A stretch of 64,000 nucleotides of DNA, taken from Brucella sp. BE17. GTDB lineage: Bacteria; Pseudomonadota; Alphaproteobacteria; Rhizobiales; Rhizobiaceae. Within the stretch, counting starts at the first letter, position 1, and each line of letters begins with the position of its first letter. Of this stretch, positions 1-9,023 are shown in pieces. The stretch is taken from positions 372,001-436,000 of the forward strand of contig NZ_CP154468.1 of assembly GCF_039545455.1 (NCBI RefSeq), in the 5' to 3' direction. The notes under the pieces are model-generated. The model did not search any database. It was not told the DNA's origin and saw only the letters and a program-made list of their open reading frames with translations. A program made the position numbers and the translations under genes.

Positions 1-36
1 GGTCTGGATCGAACGGCTCAGGAGATATCCGCTCAT
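1..36 (-). CDS. ABC transporter permease, N-terminal fragment cut by window edge
   Basis: An ATG overlaps the TGA of the preceding nucleoside hydrolase (ATGA overlap) and opens a frame reading MSGYLLSRSIQT to the window edge. This resembles the start of DppB-type permeases, which often begin with M-x-x-Y-L-L-R-R. A dipeptide-type permease would also fit the family 5 binding protein at the head of this operon. Only 12 codons are visible, so the assignment rests on this short match plus context. Confidence 0.45.
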   Translation of the reverse strand, partial: MSGYLLSRSIQT

Positions 37-1013
37 GATTGTAATTCTCCCATCAGATTTTTGCTCTCCGACTTCGCGCCATAGCGAGCAATGCGCTCGA
101 TCAGCAGGGCAATGAAACCGGCCTCATCGACGTCAGTGGCGACGGTAGCATTGGCCGCACGCTCCATCTTGTTGTAAAAGTCGGCATAGGTATAACCCAT
201 TGTCAGGCCGGTGACCTCGACGCCGATAAAGGCATCACGGCTCACGAACAGGTCAGGCCGGATCAGCCACGCGATAGTCGTGGCATCATGAATGGGGCCG
301 CCAGGACGACCATAGCGCTTGGGATCTGAACGATCAAAGGTCGAAAACAGATTGTAAAGAGCCTCGCCAGGCTTACCGCCCGCCCTGAATTGCTCAAAAT
401 GGTCTTTTGTGAAGAGTGCCTGAAACGTCATGTCGAGCGGCATCAGCACAATCGGAACACCGGACTGGAAAGTGATTTCGGCGGCATGCGGATCGGCATA
501 GATGTTGAACTCGGCCCATGGGGTGCGATGACCAAGAGCTGTGAAGGCACCGCCCATCGCCACGACCTGCCTGATACCTTTGGCGACATCGGGATGCTGG
601 ATGAGAGCCAGTGCAATATTGGTCAGCGGGCCAATGGCACAGATGGTTATCAGATCGCCTGTTTGTGCAGCCTCGCGCGCACAACGCACGATAAACTGAA
701 TAGAAGTCTCTTGCGCAGGCTTAATATTGCTCGCCTCGATGAGTGTATCGTTGAACGCGCCGATCCTGGCATATTTGCCATAAACCTGCTCACGGACCAG
801 CGGGCCTTGGGCTCCTGCATGAACAGGTACGTCGCGCCGCCCACTAATGGAAACGATCTTGCAGGCATTGGCGAGGGTTGCTTCAAGCGGCACGTTTCCC
901 GCAACGATGGAAAGGCCAAGTACGTCAAGCTCGGGTGACGCCAGCGCCATCAAAATGGCGGCTGCATCGTCGACGCCAGGATCGGAATCGATGATAATGC
1001 GCTGTTTCTTCAT
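33..1013 (-). CDS. Nucleoside hydrolase (IUNH family), copy 2
   Basis: This 326-residue protein belongs to the inosine-uridine-preferring nucleoside hydrolase family, which cleaves the N-glycosidic bond of ribonucleosides to give free base and ribose. The Ca2+/ribose-binding signature DSDPGVDDAAAI is at residues 9-20, and the family's GPLTN and MGGA segments are present mid-protein. The length is normal for the family (about 310-330). It is the second of two adjacent, clearly paralogous hydrolases; its ATG overlaps the stop of the first (ATGA), implying translational coupling. There is no signal peptide, so it should be cytoplasmic. Association with a peptide/nickel-type ABC importer suggests that a nucleoside or nucleoside-like glycoside is imported and split here. 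The exact substrate cannot be read from the sequence. Confidence 0.88.
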   Translation of the reverse strand: MKKQRIIIDSDPGVDDAAAILMALASPELDVLGLSIVAGNVPLEATLANACKIVSISGRRDVPVHAGAQGPLVREQVYGKYARIGAFNDTLIEASNIKPAQETSIQFIVRCAREAAQTGDLITICAIGPLTNIALALIQHPDVAKGIRQVVAMGGAFTALGHRTPWAEFNIYADPHAAEITFQSGVPIVLMPLDMTFQALFTKDHFEQFRAGGKPGEALYNLFSTFDRSDPKRYGRPGGPIHDATTIAWLIRPDLFVSRDAFIGVEVTGLTMGYTYADFYNKMERAANATVATDVDEAGFIALLIERIARYGAKSESKNLMGELQS

Positions 1014-1969
1014 GCTGACACCTTTTGCGCATAGCGCGAAAGTCGCTCAAGGAAGAAATCGATCACGCCCTGCGCATTGACCTTGGTGACAATCTCGGCA
1101 TTGGGTTCAAGCCCGCTTTTGCCATACCAGTCGGCAATGGTCTGGCCCATGCACAATTCGCTTTCATGTTCCACGAAAATACGGGCTTTCTGCGTTTCAA
1201 ACAGGTGTGGTGCCAGAAGATAGGCCATCACCAACGGGTCATGCAGGGGGCCTCCGCGCGAACCATAGCGCAACACATCATTGCGGTCCCAGAATGCCAT
1301 CAGCTCGGCAATTGTTTCTGAAATACGACCGCTGACACGGGCGAACTCACTCACATGTTCTGGCTTGAGCATGACCTGATGCGTGGCATCGAGCGCAAGC
1401 GCGACGATAGAAATTCCGCTGGAAAAGACGACGTGCGCTGCGTGCGGATCGGCAAGCATGTTGAATTCTGCAGTCATGGTGCGGTTGCCGGATTCACGAT
1501 AGGCACCACCCATCATAACGATGCGTTCCACACCCGCGGCGATCTGCGGTTTGATGCGCAGGGCAACCGCCAAATTGGTCATTGGGCCAAGGCAGCAGAT
1601 TGTGATGCGTTCGCCGTTTTGGGCGGCTTTGGAAAGCGCATCAATTAAAAAATCCACGGCCGACAAGGGCTCGGCTTGCTTGATCGGGGCAGGCAAGGTG
1701 GTGTTTCCAAGCCCTGTCTTGCCGTGGAACTGGCCGTAGATCGGATCGCGCAACATAGGGCGAAAACAGCCAGCATAAACAGGAATATCAGTTCGTCCGC
1801 CCAGCTCGCAGACCTGCAATGCATTGCGTACCGTGCGTTCTAACGGCTGGTTTCCACAGACGGGTGTAATACCGAGAATATCGAGTTCCGGCGAAACGAA
1901 GGCAGTGAGCAGAGCAATCGTGTCGTCAATACCGGGGTCGCAATCGACGATAACAGGGGTAGGCTTCAT
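1010..1969 (-). CDS. Nucleoside hydrolase (IUNH family), copy 1
   Basis: A 319-residue nucleoside hydrolase beginning MKPTPVIVDCDPGIDD, with the metal/ribose-binding DCDPGIDD motif near residue 9 and the GPMTN and MGGAYRE family segments. I place the start at the ATG at 1969, which has a GAAGG ribosome-binding sequence upstream; the longer open frame would add about 29 residues without family similarity. It is paralogous to the next gene in the operon but clearly diverged, so the two may prefer different nucleosides (for example purine versus pyrimidine); that split is inference. It follows the DapA-family gene by about 30 bp on the same strand. Confidence 0.88.
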   Translation of the reverse strand: MKPTPVIVDCDPGIDDTIALLTAFVSPELDILGITPVCGNQPLERTVRNALQVCELGGRTDIPVYAGCFRPMLRDPIYGQFHGKTGLGNTTLPAPIKQAEPLSAVDFLIDALSKAAQNGERITICCLGPMTNLAVALRIKPQIAAGVERIVMMGGAYRESGNRTMTAEFNMLADPHAAHVVFSSGISIVALALDATHQVMLKPEHVSEFARVSGRISETIAELMAFWDRNDVLRYGSRGGPLHDPLVMAYLLAPHLFETQKARIFVEHESELCMGQTIADWYGKSGLEPNAEIVTKVNAQGVIDFFLERLSRYAQKVSA

Positions 1970-2000
1970 AGATGGTGCCTTCAAAATAGGGGATAAGCAG

Positions 2001-2882
2001 TCAAAGCGCGCCAACGCCGCGCAATACGCTCGCGATTTCCGCGCGCGCTGCCTCATCGAGTGGCCGCTGCGGCGCTACAGGATCACCAACGGCAAAGCCT
2101 TGCAGCTCGAGAGCAGCCTTGATGCAGGCGGCAATCGAATATTTGGCAAATATCTCGTTGACGCGCCAAAGCGGGCGCTGCAACTCCATGGCCTTGGCCC
2201 ACTCACCGGCTTTCGCGGCCTCATAAAGCGCAATGCTTTGTTTAGGCACGATGCAGGCGGGACCAGCCATCCAGCCGACACCGCCGATCATCATCACGCA
2301 GGCGGGAATATGCGCCGATGCGGCAAAAACCTTCATCCGTCCTTCTGTGCGTTCGATAATGCTTAAAAGCCGCCCGGTATTGGTCGACGCGTCCTTGATA
2401 TAGCGGATATTCTCGATATGGCTCAGCCGTTCGATAACCGGCAGTGTGATATCCGAACGCTGGAACTGTGGGTTGGTGTAAAGTACCACCGGGCGCCCCT
2501 TGGCGGCCTTGGCAATGGCTGTGAAATAGTCTTCCACGCCTTGTTCGGAAACCGGGAAATAGGCTTCAAGCACTGCCAGAATGCCATCGGCACCAGCCTC
2601 GACCATATTTTGCGTCTGCATAACCGCGTCGGCAATTGATGTCGAGGCAACACCTGCAATCACCGGCACGCGCCCGCGATTGGCGGCAATCACGGTGTCA
2701 ACGACCTTGCGCTTTTGCGCAAGCGAGAGATAGGCGAACTCACCTGTACTGCCGAGCGGTGTCAAACCATGCACACCGGCATCGATCAGATGCTCTACCA
2801 GTTGCGTAAGAACCGTTTGTCTGATCTCTCCGGTTTCATCAACCGGAGAGGCGAGATAGGGATAAACACCGTGAAAGGACAT
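2001..2882 (-). CDS. DapA/NAL-family aldolase or lyase (dihydrodipicolinate synthase family)
   Basis: A 293-residue class I aldolase of the dihydrodipicolinate synthase / N-acetylneuraminate lyase family. The GSTGE motif is near residue 45, the catalytic Tyr lies in VLYTNP, and the Schiff-base Lys is in YIKDAS. The start at 2882 ([13 protein letters not shown]) has a strong AAGGAG site. Being inside a transport and nucleoside hydrolase operon rather than near lysine genes argues for a catabolic retro-aldolase acting on a sugar acid or similar 2-oxo compound, not for lysine biosynthesis. The family is certain; the substrate is not. Confidence 0.85.
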   Translation of the reverse strand: MSFHGVYPYLASPVDETGEIRQTVLTQLVEHLIDAGVHGLTPLGSTGEFAYLSLAQKRKVVDTVIAANRGRVPVIAGVASTSIADAVMQTQNMVEAGADGILAVLEAYFPVSEQGVEDYFTAIAKAAKGRPVVLYTNPQFQRSDITLPVIERLSHIENIRYIKDASTNTGRLLSIIERTEGRMKVFAASAHIPACVMMIGGVGWMAGPACIVPKQSIALYEAAKAGEWAKAMELQRPLWRVNEIFAKYSIAACIKAALELQGFAVGDPVAPQRPLDEAARAEIASVLRGVGAL

Positions 2883-2902
2883 GTCGGAAGCTCCTTGTCC
2901 GA

Positions 2903-4453
2903 TCAGTTTGGTTTTACATAATAGGGCAATGTATAGCCGTCTGAACGACCGGCGAAGCTTAGGTCCTGCTTCAGCGCCCATGTGTTGGCGAGATAAAACA
3001 GCGGAATGACGCCAAGATCATGCATGGCTGTTTCTGTTGCCTTCTTGAGCAAATCTTCGCGCTTGGCATCGTCGAGCGTTGCACGCGCCTCGCTCAGCGC
3101 CTTGTCGAATTCCGCATTGGAATAGCGACCACGATTGCCCTGACCAGCCTTATCACCATAGGTTTCGAGGATAGGACCCAGAACGCCGGAGGCTTCGCCG
3201 GTTTCAACCGCCGCACCGCCCATGATCAGACTGAATTCCTGATTGGAGGCGCGGGTGAAATAGACGCTGCCCGGAAGTGTTGCGACTTCCGTCTTGATGC
3301 CGATACGGCTGAAAAACTGGCCCAGGGCCTGTGCTACCTTGGAATCGTTGGGATAACGGTCATTGGATGCATGGAAGGTCAGATTGAATCCTTCCGGGTA
3401 TCCGGCGTCAGCCAGCAACTGCTTGGCCTTGTTTGGATCGTAAGCATCGATCTTGATCGCTGAATCATAGCCGAAATAGCCTTCCGGCACGACCTGACCG
3501 GCGGGAACACCCTGACCGTCCATGATGCGGTCCACGATTGCCTTGCGGTTTATCGATAGCGACATGGCGCGCCGGACTTGCACCTTTAGAAGCGGGTTCT
3601 TGCCGTCTGCATCTTTAGAAAAAGGTGATTCTTCGCGTACCTGATCCATATGCAGGTACATGATACGGTTGCCCGCGACGTTGACCACGTTGAGTTTGTC
3701 GGCAGCTTCCATCCGGCGGGTATCCGCGGTTGGAATGCTTTCGATCATGTCGACGTCGCCCGAAAGCATTGCTGCAACACGGGCGCTGCTGTTCTTGAAA
3801 ACGCGGAACGTTACCTTGTCCCATGCAGCCTTTTCGCCCCAATAGGTATCATTGCGGGCAAGGACCACATGGTCATCTGGCGACCAGGACACGAATTTGA
3901 ACGGGCCGGTGCCGATCACACCTTTGCCCTTGTTCATGTCTTCGGTGGTGGTTTTCTCCATTTCAGCCGGAAGAATGGCGATACGGCTCAGATTGTTGAG
4001 AAGAAGCGGCGTCGGGCCATCGGTCGTAATCCGAACGGTCAGTGGGTCGACCGCCGTCACATCGGTGATTGCCTTGACATAGGCTGCAAATGAACTGGGA
4101 GAGTTGGTCGAGGCCAGCGGAATGCGCTTGATGCTGGCAACGACATCCTCGGCATCAAAGTCGCTGCCATCGTGAAACTTGACGTTTTCGCGCAGCTTGA
4201 ATTCCCATGTCGTATCGTCAATGGTTTTCCACGAAACGGCCAAAGCAGGTTCTATCTGCTGCTTTTCATTCTGATTGACCAGGCCGTCGAAAATATTGCG
4301 CGCCATGGCGCTGTTCGGGCCGACCACATAAAACTGCGGGTCCATGGATGTGGTCGAGGCAGCAAGGCCGATTGTGAGATCTTTGGCCTGGCTTGCGAAC
4401 GGCACTATGAGAACCGAGCCCGCCAGAACAGCTGCGAAAGCAGAAAACTTCAT
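2903..4453 (-). CDS. ABC transporter substrate-binding protein, family 5 (DppA/OppA/NikA type)
   Basis: A 516-residue periplasmic solute-binding protein with a clear signal peptide ([19 protein letters not shown], cleavage near ASQA-KD). The body matches family 5 binding proteins of peptide, nickel and glycoside importers, including the segment beginning [19 protein letters not shown]. An AGGAGG site precedes the ATG at 4453. It is the promoter-proximal gene of the minus-strand operon continuing through the aldolase, the two nucleoside hydrolases and a permease. Family 5 proteins also bind sugars and opines, so the ligand could be a nucleoside-like conjugate rather than a peptide. Confidence 0.88.
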   Translation of the reverse strand: MKFSAFAAVLAGSVLIVPFASQAKDLTIGLAASTTSMDPQFYVVGPNSAMARNIFDGLVNQNEKQQIEPALAVSWKTIDDTTWEFKLRENVKFHDGSDFDAEDVVASIKRIPLASTNSPSSFAAYVKAITDVTAVDPLTVRITTDGPTPLLLNNLSRIAILPAEMEKTTTEDMNKGKGVIGTGPFKFVSWSPDDHVVLARNDTYWGEKAAWDKVTFRVFKNSSARVAAMLSGDVDMIESIPTADTRRMEAADKLNVVNVAGNRIMYLHMDQVREESPFSKDADGKNPLLKVQVRRAMSLSINRKAIVDRIMDGQGVPAGQVVPEGYFGYDSAIKIDAYDPNKAKQLLADAGYPEGFNLTFHASNDRYPNDSKVAQALGQFFSRIGIKTEVATLPGSVYFTRASNQEFSLIMGGAAVETGEASGVLGPILETYGDKAGQGNRGRYSNAEFDKALSEARATLDDAKREDLLKKATETAMHDLGVIPLFYLANTWALKQDLSFAGRSDGYTLPYYVKPN

Positions 4454-4541
4454 AATTGGAATCCTCCTGATGATCCGATCCGCACTCTCCTTGCGGGCGA
4501 GGAGTAGTTAACGCCTTCTGGATAGAAAGAAAAATTGCATT

Positions 4542-4551
4542 TTGTGCACAA
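4542..4551. promoter_or_regulatory. Candidate LysR operator in divergent intergenic region
   Basis: The perfect 10-bp palindrome TTGTGCACAA lies in the 131-bp gap between the divergent binding-protein operon and the LysR gene. LysR proteins commonly bind dyads of the T-N11-A type between divergent genes. The site is short and found by eye only. Confidence 0.3.
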
Positions 4552-4584
4552 GTCATGCCTAAATGTTATGGAGAAGGATTGACC

Positions 4585-5475
4585 ATGCGCATGAAGCCAC
4601 GACAGATTGAAGCATTCAGGGCCGTTATGATGACCGGCGGCATCACCGCCGCCGCTGAAGCGATGAATATCACGCAACCTGCGGTCAGTCGTCTTATCCG
4701 CGATCTTGAAGAGATCGTCGAAATGCCGCTCTTTGAGAGAGTGGGGGCGCGTCTCGTGCCGACAGCCGAAGCGACACAGTTTTATCGTGAGGTGGAACGG
4801 CTTTACCTCGGGCTTGACCATATGGCGCAGGCCGCACGCGATATCCGCCAGCACAAGAATACCGTCTTGCGGATTGCCAGTGTGACGTCGCTTGTGCGTC
4901 CCTATTTGCAACAGGCCATTCTCGATGTCGTGGGCAACCGTCTCGATGTTCCTCTGGTGATCGATGTGGAAAACAGCCGACATATCTGGGATATGGTGGA
5001 CAAGAACCGTTATGATCTCGGCTTTGTATACGCCTCTCCGCGTATGACAGACAAAAGCGCGGTGGCGCTTCATCGCGCCAAAGCCGTCGCGGCGATGGCA
5101 CCCAACCATCCTCTCACGAACCGACAGATAATAACGCTGGTCGATCTCGTCGGTGAGAGGGTTCTCATTCCCGGACGCAACTCACCCCTTCGCCTTGCGC
5201 TCGACCGCGTCTTTTCCCATGATGAGCACCAGCCGGCCAGTACCATGGAAACATCGATGTTGAACTGTTGTCATTTTGCAGCCGCGGGCATGGGGGTGGG
5301 GATCGTGGACAGAACAAGTCTGGCCTCTGCAGGATGCGAAGTGGTTGCCATTCCATTCGAGCCGGATATTGAAATTTCTTATTTTGCCATCCGGCCTTCA
5401 GGCAATCAACGAATTGCTCTGCTGGAGCAGATTACTGATCGTATGAAAATTCTTCTGGGCCAGCTTACCCGATAA
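4585..5475 (+). CDS. LysR-family transcriptional regulator
   Basis: A 296-residue LysR regulator. The N-terminal winged HTH is clear (IEAFRAVMMTGGITAAAEAM, then ITQPAVSRLIRDLE), followed by a periplasmic-binding-like effector domain to the C-terminus. I chose the ATG at 4585 because GGAGAAGG sits just upstream; the longer frame from 4555 adds ten residues unlike the family. It is transcribed divergently from the binding-protein/nucleoside-hydrolase operon and is its likely local regulator, with the imported nucleoside or a catabolite as possible co-inducer (inference). Confidence 0.88.
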   Translation: MRMKPRQIEAFRAVMMTGGITAAAEAMNITQPAVSRLIRDLEEIVEMPLFERVGARLVPTAEATQFYREVERLYLGLDHMAQAARDIRQHKNTVLRIASVTSLVRPYLQQAILDVVGNRLDVPLVIDVENSRHIWDMVDKNRYDLGFVYASPRMTDKSAVALHRAKAVAAMAPNHPLTNRQIITLVDLVGERVLIPGRNSPLRLALDRVFSHDEHQPASTMETSMLNCCHFAAAGMGVGIVDRTSLASAGCEVVAIPFEPDIEISYFAIRPSGNQRIALLEQITDRMKILLGQLTR

Positions 5476-5499
5476 CATTGGATCAAGGGCTATCGCATG

Positions 5500-5535
5500 A
5501 TCGTTTCCGCATTGAACCACGGAACGATATTTGAA
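5500..5535 (+). terminator. Probable terminator after the LysR gene
   Basis: An inverted repeat, ATCGTTTCCG and CGGAACGAT with one bulged base, at 5500-5509 and 5520-5528, is followed by a short AT-rich tract. It lies 25 bp past the LysR stop, in the gap between convergent genes. Confidence 0.45.
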
Positions 5536-5555
5536 AAATTTAAGGCAAGAAACTT

Positions 5556-5595
5556 TTCATAAACGATAAGAGGCCGCTCCTGACAGAGCGACCTC
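5556..5595 (-). terminator. Rho-independent terminator after the phytase-like gene
   Basis: On the minus strand GAGGTCGCTC and GAGCGGCCTC form a 10-bp stem with one internal mismatch (5570-5595) and a 6-nt loop. It is followed by TTATCGTTTATG, a T-rich tail, about 22 bp past the stop codon at 5618. Confidence 0.65.
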
Positions 5596-5617
5596 CATAT
5601 TGGAGTGTTTTAGTTAT

Positions 5618-7810
5618 TCACTTATGGATGTTGCCGATGGTGAAGAACTGCGTTTCGCCATTGCTGTCGTCGACGCCGTCATTGTCGGTGACAGCATAGG
5701 CTTCGCCGGACTTGGTGATTGCAAAACCTTCCAGCTTGTCAGGTACGAAGCCGTTGAGCTTCTTCAAGTCGGGGATGAAGTCGCGAACCAGTGTCTTTTT
5801 TACCATCGGCAGCTTTTCGCCGATCTCAACCGGCTTCAGATCGGCAAGCGTTACCTTGTAAAGACGCTTGTTGACCGCTTCCGATCCAATCAGGTTGTCG
5901 CGTTCGATAATGTAGAGATCGCCGCCATAGGCAGTGATTTCCGACAAACCGACCCAGCCTTTATCTGCGGCATCCAGCGGATAGGCTACGGCCTTCCAGC
6001 TATTTTCTTTGATATTGTAGGCGAGAAGCTTGGTCTGCCCCTTGTCGTCATCGCCCCATGCGTGCTGCACGACCATCCAGAGGACTGCATCATCGCCTTC
6101 ACCAACGCGGGTGATGCCTTCGAGCCCGTAGCGGGTCTGATGCTTGAGCAGATCAGCAGGAAGGGCGATCTCCTTCTTGATGACACCCTTTTCATCGACG
6201 TTTAAAATAGCATGCGGGACGAGTTTGTTCTGGTCACCCTCATTCGCGAGCCAGAAACCGCCTTCACCGTCCGTAGTGATGCCCTCAAGATCAATCTTCT
6301 GCGCGGCGTCGTTACCGCGCTTGACGAGGAGTGCTCCAGTAATCTTTGCAGGTTTCTGGCTGGCATCGATGGTGTAGATGGTGGGCGCGGCGTAATAAAC
6401 CGAGTCAGATACGGCGTAGAGAGTGCCATCCTTCTTATCGTCTGCAACGAGACCGGAAAGCGCACCCCAGGCGATGGGCGTGCCGTCCTCTTTCAGGTCG
6501 GAAACAATCTGCGGGTAGTCGGCGGGCTTATCCTGCAATTCATAGATCATAACATGCGACCGCGCGCCGCCGTCTTCGACCAGATCAGTTTCGTTGGCGG
6601 TCACGAAAAGCTTGCGTGATGGGATAGCCAGCAGACCCTCCGGCCCCATGCCCGACGGCAGCAACTGAACGAACTCCGGTTCATTGCCCGTATCCTTGTA
6701 AACGCCGACCATAGAGCCGCGTTCGCTGGCGACAAAGACGTATCTCGTGTCGCCGAAGGTCGCGGTTTCCGCGCCTTCCGGCTCGATGCCTTTTTTGTTA
6801 CGTTTGTCGGGATAATGACCAGCGGCAGCGATGCGGTGTTCGAGCGTGTTGCCTGACTCGTAAAGCAACTTGCCGTTCTTGGAGAAAAAGGAGAAGCCGC
6901 GCGAGCCGCCTTTGTAATCACCTTCATTGGCGATGACGATGCGATCATCATCAATCCATTTCACAGTATCCGGTTCGCGGGCCACATTTTTCATCTCGCC
7001 GTTGAAAGCGATTACGCCGTCTTTCTTCGTGTCGATCCTGTCGAGGTCGACGAAGCCGGCCGAAAAATGCGAAACGACTTTAGCCGTTGTGGCATCAACG
7101 ATAGCGATGTGGTTGTTTTCCTGCAAAGTGACGGCGATCTCGTTCTGGCTGTTGAATGAGACGAATTCCGGCTCCGGGTCTTCGGGTGCAATTTCGGCAA
7201 TGCCGGTCAGGTCCACTGTCTTGATGGCAGCGCAATCAACGACTTCGCCCTTCAGTTCCAAAATCTTCAGATTGCCTGCGGGCAGTTGCGGCAGCTCACC
7301 GTCGTTAAGATCTTCGTCACGCTCATTCTCGATGGCGATAGCAATGAATTTCCCGTCAGACGAAACGGCAACCGAGTCTGGCTGGCCACCGAGGTCACAG
7401 CTCTGCTCGATTTTTTTCGAGGCGACGTTGATGATATCGAGGCGGCCCGACGGGTTCTTGTAACTTTCCGATGTGTTGACACCAGCGAAGATACGAGAAC
7501 CTTCTACTGCGACCGATGTCGGCTCGCCGTCGACCTTGATCATGCCGCCAGCCTTGGGAGCCGCCGGATCGGTGATATCGACAAAGCCAATAGCGCCATA
7601 GGGGCTGTCCGAATAAATCAACGTGTTGCCGTCCTGCGAAACCGTAATGATTTCAGAAGATGTCGGCTGGGACCTGTCGGCATCCTTCGGAAGATTGTCG
7701 GCCACAGGGAAACTTGCAATACGGTTGAATAAAGGCTCTGCCGATGCGGAGAATGCCCCTGAGGCGGAGAGCGCTGCCAAAAGGCCGAGCGTAAGCGAAC
7801 GTATTTTCAT
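5618..7810 (-). CDS. Secreted esterase-like/phytase-like beta-propeller protein
   Basis: A 730-residue exported protein with a signal peptide (MKIRSLTLGLLAALSASGAF, then SASAEP). The N-terminal half (about residues 45-400) consists of YVTN-like repeats (VAVEGSRIFAGVN, VAVSSDGKFIAIAIE, IVDATTAKVVSHF) typical of a beta-propeller. The C-terminal part (about 430-725) matches the esterase-like-activity-of-phytase domain, with DLEGITTDGEGGFWLANEGD, YGLEGITRVG and KLEGFAITKSGEAYAVTDND. The ATG at 7810 is chosen because it starts the signal peptide. A Pho-box-like sequence lies about 52 bp upstream, fitting a periplasmic or secreted enzyme that scavenges phosphate from organic esters. The enzymatic activity of this domain family is only partly established. 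Confidence 0.82.
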   Translation of the reverse strand: MKIRSLTLGLLAALSASGAFSASAEPLFNRIASFPVADNLPKDADRSQPTSSEIITVSQDGNTLIYSDSPYGAIGFVDITDPAAPKAGGMIKVDGEPTSVAVEGSRIFAGVNTSESYKNPSGRLDIINVASKKIEQSCDLGGQPDSVAVSSDGKFIAIAIENERDEDLNDGELPQLPAGNLKILELKGEVVDCAAIKTVDLTGIAEIAPEDPEPEFVSFNSQNEIAVTLQENNHIAIVDATTAKVVSHFSAGFVDLDRIDTKKDGVIAFNGEMKNVAREPDTVKWIDDDRIVIANEGDYKGGSRGFSFFSKNGKLLYESGNTLEHRIAAAGHYPDKRNKKGIEPEGAETATFGDTRYVFVASERGSMVGVYKDTGNEPEFVQLLPSGMGPEGLLAIPSRKLFVTANETDLVEDGGARSHVMIYELQDKPADYPQIVSDLKEDGTPIAWGALSGLVADDKKDGTLYAVSDSVYYAAPTIYTIDASQKPAKITGALLVKRGNDAAQKIDLEGITTDGEGGFWLANEGDQNKLVPHAILNVDEKGVIKKEIALPADLLKHQTRYGLEGITRVGEGDDAVLWMVVQHAWGDDDKGQTKLLAYNIKENSWKAVAYPLDAADKGWVGLSEITAYGGDLYIIERDNLIGSEAVNKRLYKVTLADLKPVEIGEKLPMVKKTLVRDFIPDLKKLNGFVPDKLEGFAITKSGEAYAVTDNDGVDDSNGETQFFTIGNIHK

Positions 7811-8194
7811 GGGAAGTCCCTTGGATCGGAAGGTTAATCCAGAAGACCTTTGACGGCGCTTGATAACAGAACGATGACAATTGGACAAAGATACACCCCG
7901 AACGAGCATCTCACTTGAAGCTTCTTAGTATTGCAATGTTTGATGACAATTAACGGATGTTAGCAGTGCGGCGGACTATCGAGCCCGCCGTCCGTTGATA
8001 TCTATCCATTGGAGCTTGTTGAGAAAACATCATCCGTGAGAATTATTAATAATTTTTACGTTGTACCTTGAAACTGAACGATCGGACGAATATTGGGAAA
8101 GCCACCCGCTGTGCAGCTCAAAATTAAACCATTTTATGACGACTATCGATCCTCGACTTACCCTGTTTGAATTGTTTCCTAATGAGGTATGATA
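7811..8194. other. Intergenic region, no gene seen
   Basis: This 384-bp stretch holds the promoter side of the phytase-like gene (with the Pho box) and the 3' side of the recombinase gene. It is visibly AT-richer from about 8030 onward, consistent with the edge of an accessory region. I see no coding sequence or stable RNA in it. Confidence 0.6.
7862..7880 (-). promoter_or_regulatory. Candidate Pho box (PhoB site) upstream of the phytase-like gene
   Basis: Read on the minus strand the site is TTGTCATCGTTCTGTTATC: two heptamers, TTGTCAT and CTGTTAT, 11 bp apart. Each matches the CTGTCAT half-site of the PhoB consensus at 6 of 7 positions. It lies upstream of a predicted organic-phosphate hydrolase. 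Confidence 0.5.
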
Positions 8195-8782
8195 CTAAAC
8201 GCGACTGGTCACCGAATTTATTTCCTCTTGTCTCAACCTAATGAGGCGTCTCAAGCTGCGTGGAGAAACATCAAAACGACGCGCTATTTCTGTTAAATAT
8301 TCCCCATGTTGTACCAGTGCTATTATTGCCTCATCAACTTGAGGGGTGGTTAGCGAGGGTGGGCGTCCAAGATGACGGCCCTGTAATTTTGCTGCCTGCA
8401 TACCAGCTCTGGTCCGTTCACTGATAAGGGAACGTTCGAATTCGGCGAGGGCAGCCATCATATGAAATAGAAGCCTGCCCCCTGATGAGCTTGTATCAAT
8501 ATTTTCGCTGAGTGAGCGAAATTCAATACCCCTGTGCCCAAGCGCTTCCATGAATTCAATGAGCTTGGATAGAGAACGGCCTAGCCTATCAAGGCGCCAA
8601 ACAACCAACATATCGCCTTTTTTGAGCGTCGCTAAAGCCGCATCGAGGCCTCGTCTGTCGAACGATTTGCCAGACACACCATGATCTTCAAAAATGTGCG
8701 TACAACCAGCTCGTTTCAAAGCATCCATCTGAAGGTCCATTTTCTGTTCTTCAGTCGAAACGCGCGCATATCCTATTTTCAT
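8195..8782 (-). CDS. Serine site-specific recombinase (Hin/TnpR family)
   Basis: A 195-residue small serine recombinase. The N-terminal catalytic domain has the motif GYARVST with nucleophile Ser9, the LDRLGRS arginine motif and the ALAEFERSLISERTRAG stretch leading into the long E-helix. The C-terminal HTH (about residues 145-190, ending in SPRSLRRLIRLR) resembles Hin-type binding domains. The ATG at 8782 is preceded by AGGAAG; the longer open frame has no family similarity. The short size and single HTH fit DNA invertases and resolvases rather than large integrases. It faces away from the huge adhesin gene, and a pair of inverted dyads lies between the two genes. No transposase accompanies it. 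Confidence 0.9.
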   Translation of the reverse strand: MKIGYARVSTEEQKMDLQMDALKRAGCTHIFEDHGVSGKSFDRRGLDAALATLKKGDMLVVWRLDRLGRSLSKLIEFMEALGHRGIEFRSLSENIDTSSSGGRLLFHMMAALAEFERSLISERTRAGMQAAKLQGRHLGRPPSLTTPQVDEAIIALVQHGEYLTEIARRFDVSPRSLRRLIRLRQEEINSVTSRV

Positions 8783-8897
8783 CTTTGGTACTTCCTGCGG
8801 TCGACGAAATACTCCGGTTTTCCCTCCTTTCCAGGGCGCTGAGTCTTGCCGTCTTCCTGTTACATCAGTGTTAGCTAATTTTCTGGGCGCCACATTG

Positions 8898-8927
8898 TTG
8901 ACAATAAGGGTCCCCTTGTGGTAATCA
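8898..8927 (+). promoter_or_regulatory. Candidate promoter overlapping the left recombination-like dyad
   Basis: TTGACA at 8898-8903 and TAATCA at 8922-8927 are separated by 18 bp on the plus strand, facing the adhesin gene. The spacer contains the left AAGGGTCCCCTT dyad. Inversion between the two dyads would replace the -10 region while leaving the -35 in place. Found by eye; the -10 element matches only moderately. Confidence 0.3.
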
Positions 8928-9023
8928 GAATTGAGGAGCGAATTAACTTTAATAACTGACGATTTTGTCACAATTGGTACGCTAATAGTCTGTTGGGATC
9001 GGGATAGGCGAAAGGGGACCCTT
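8906..9023. repeat. Pair of inverted AAGGG-nn-CCCTT dyads, possible invertible segment
   Basis: AAGGGTCCCCTT at 8906-8917 and its exact reverse complement AAGGGGACCCTT at 9012-9023 bracket 94 bp. Each copy is itself a 5-bp dyad with a non-palindromic 2-bp centre (TC and GA). That is the layout of crossover sites used by Hin-type serine recombinases, where the 2-bp core sets orientation; here the cores are oriented for inversion. Flanking half-sites keep weak further similarity. They lie between a serine recombinase gene and the adhesin gene. They could alternatively be a pair of repressor operators about ten helical turns apart. Confidence 0.5.

Noticed and set aside
8177..8248. Repeated CCTAATGAGG at 8179-8188 and 8237-8246 near the recombinase 3' end, considered as a transposon or recombination site
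   Set aside because: Only 10 bp shared, direct orientation, one copy inside the coding sequence and no target duplication; probably chance.
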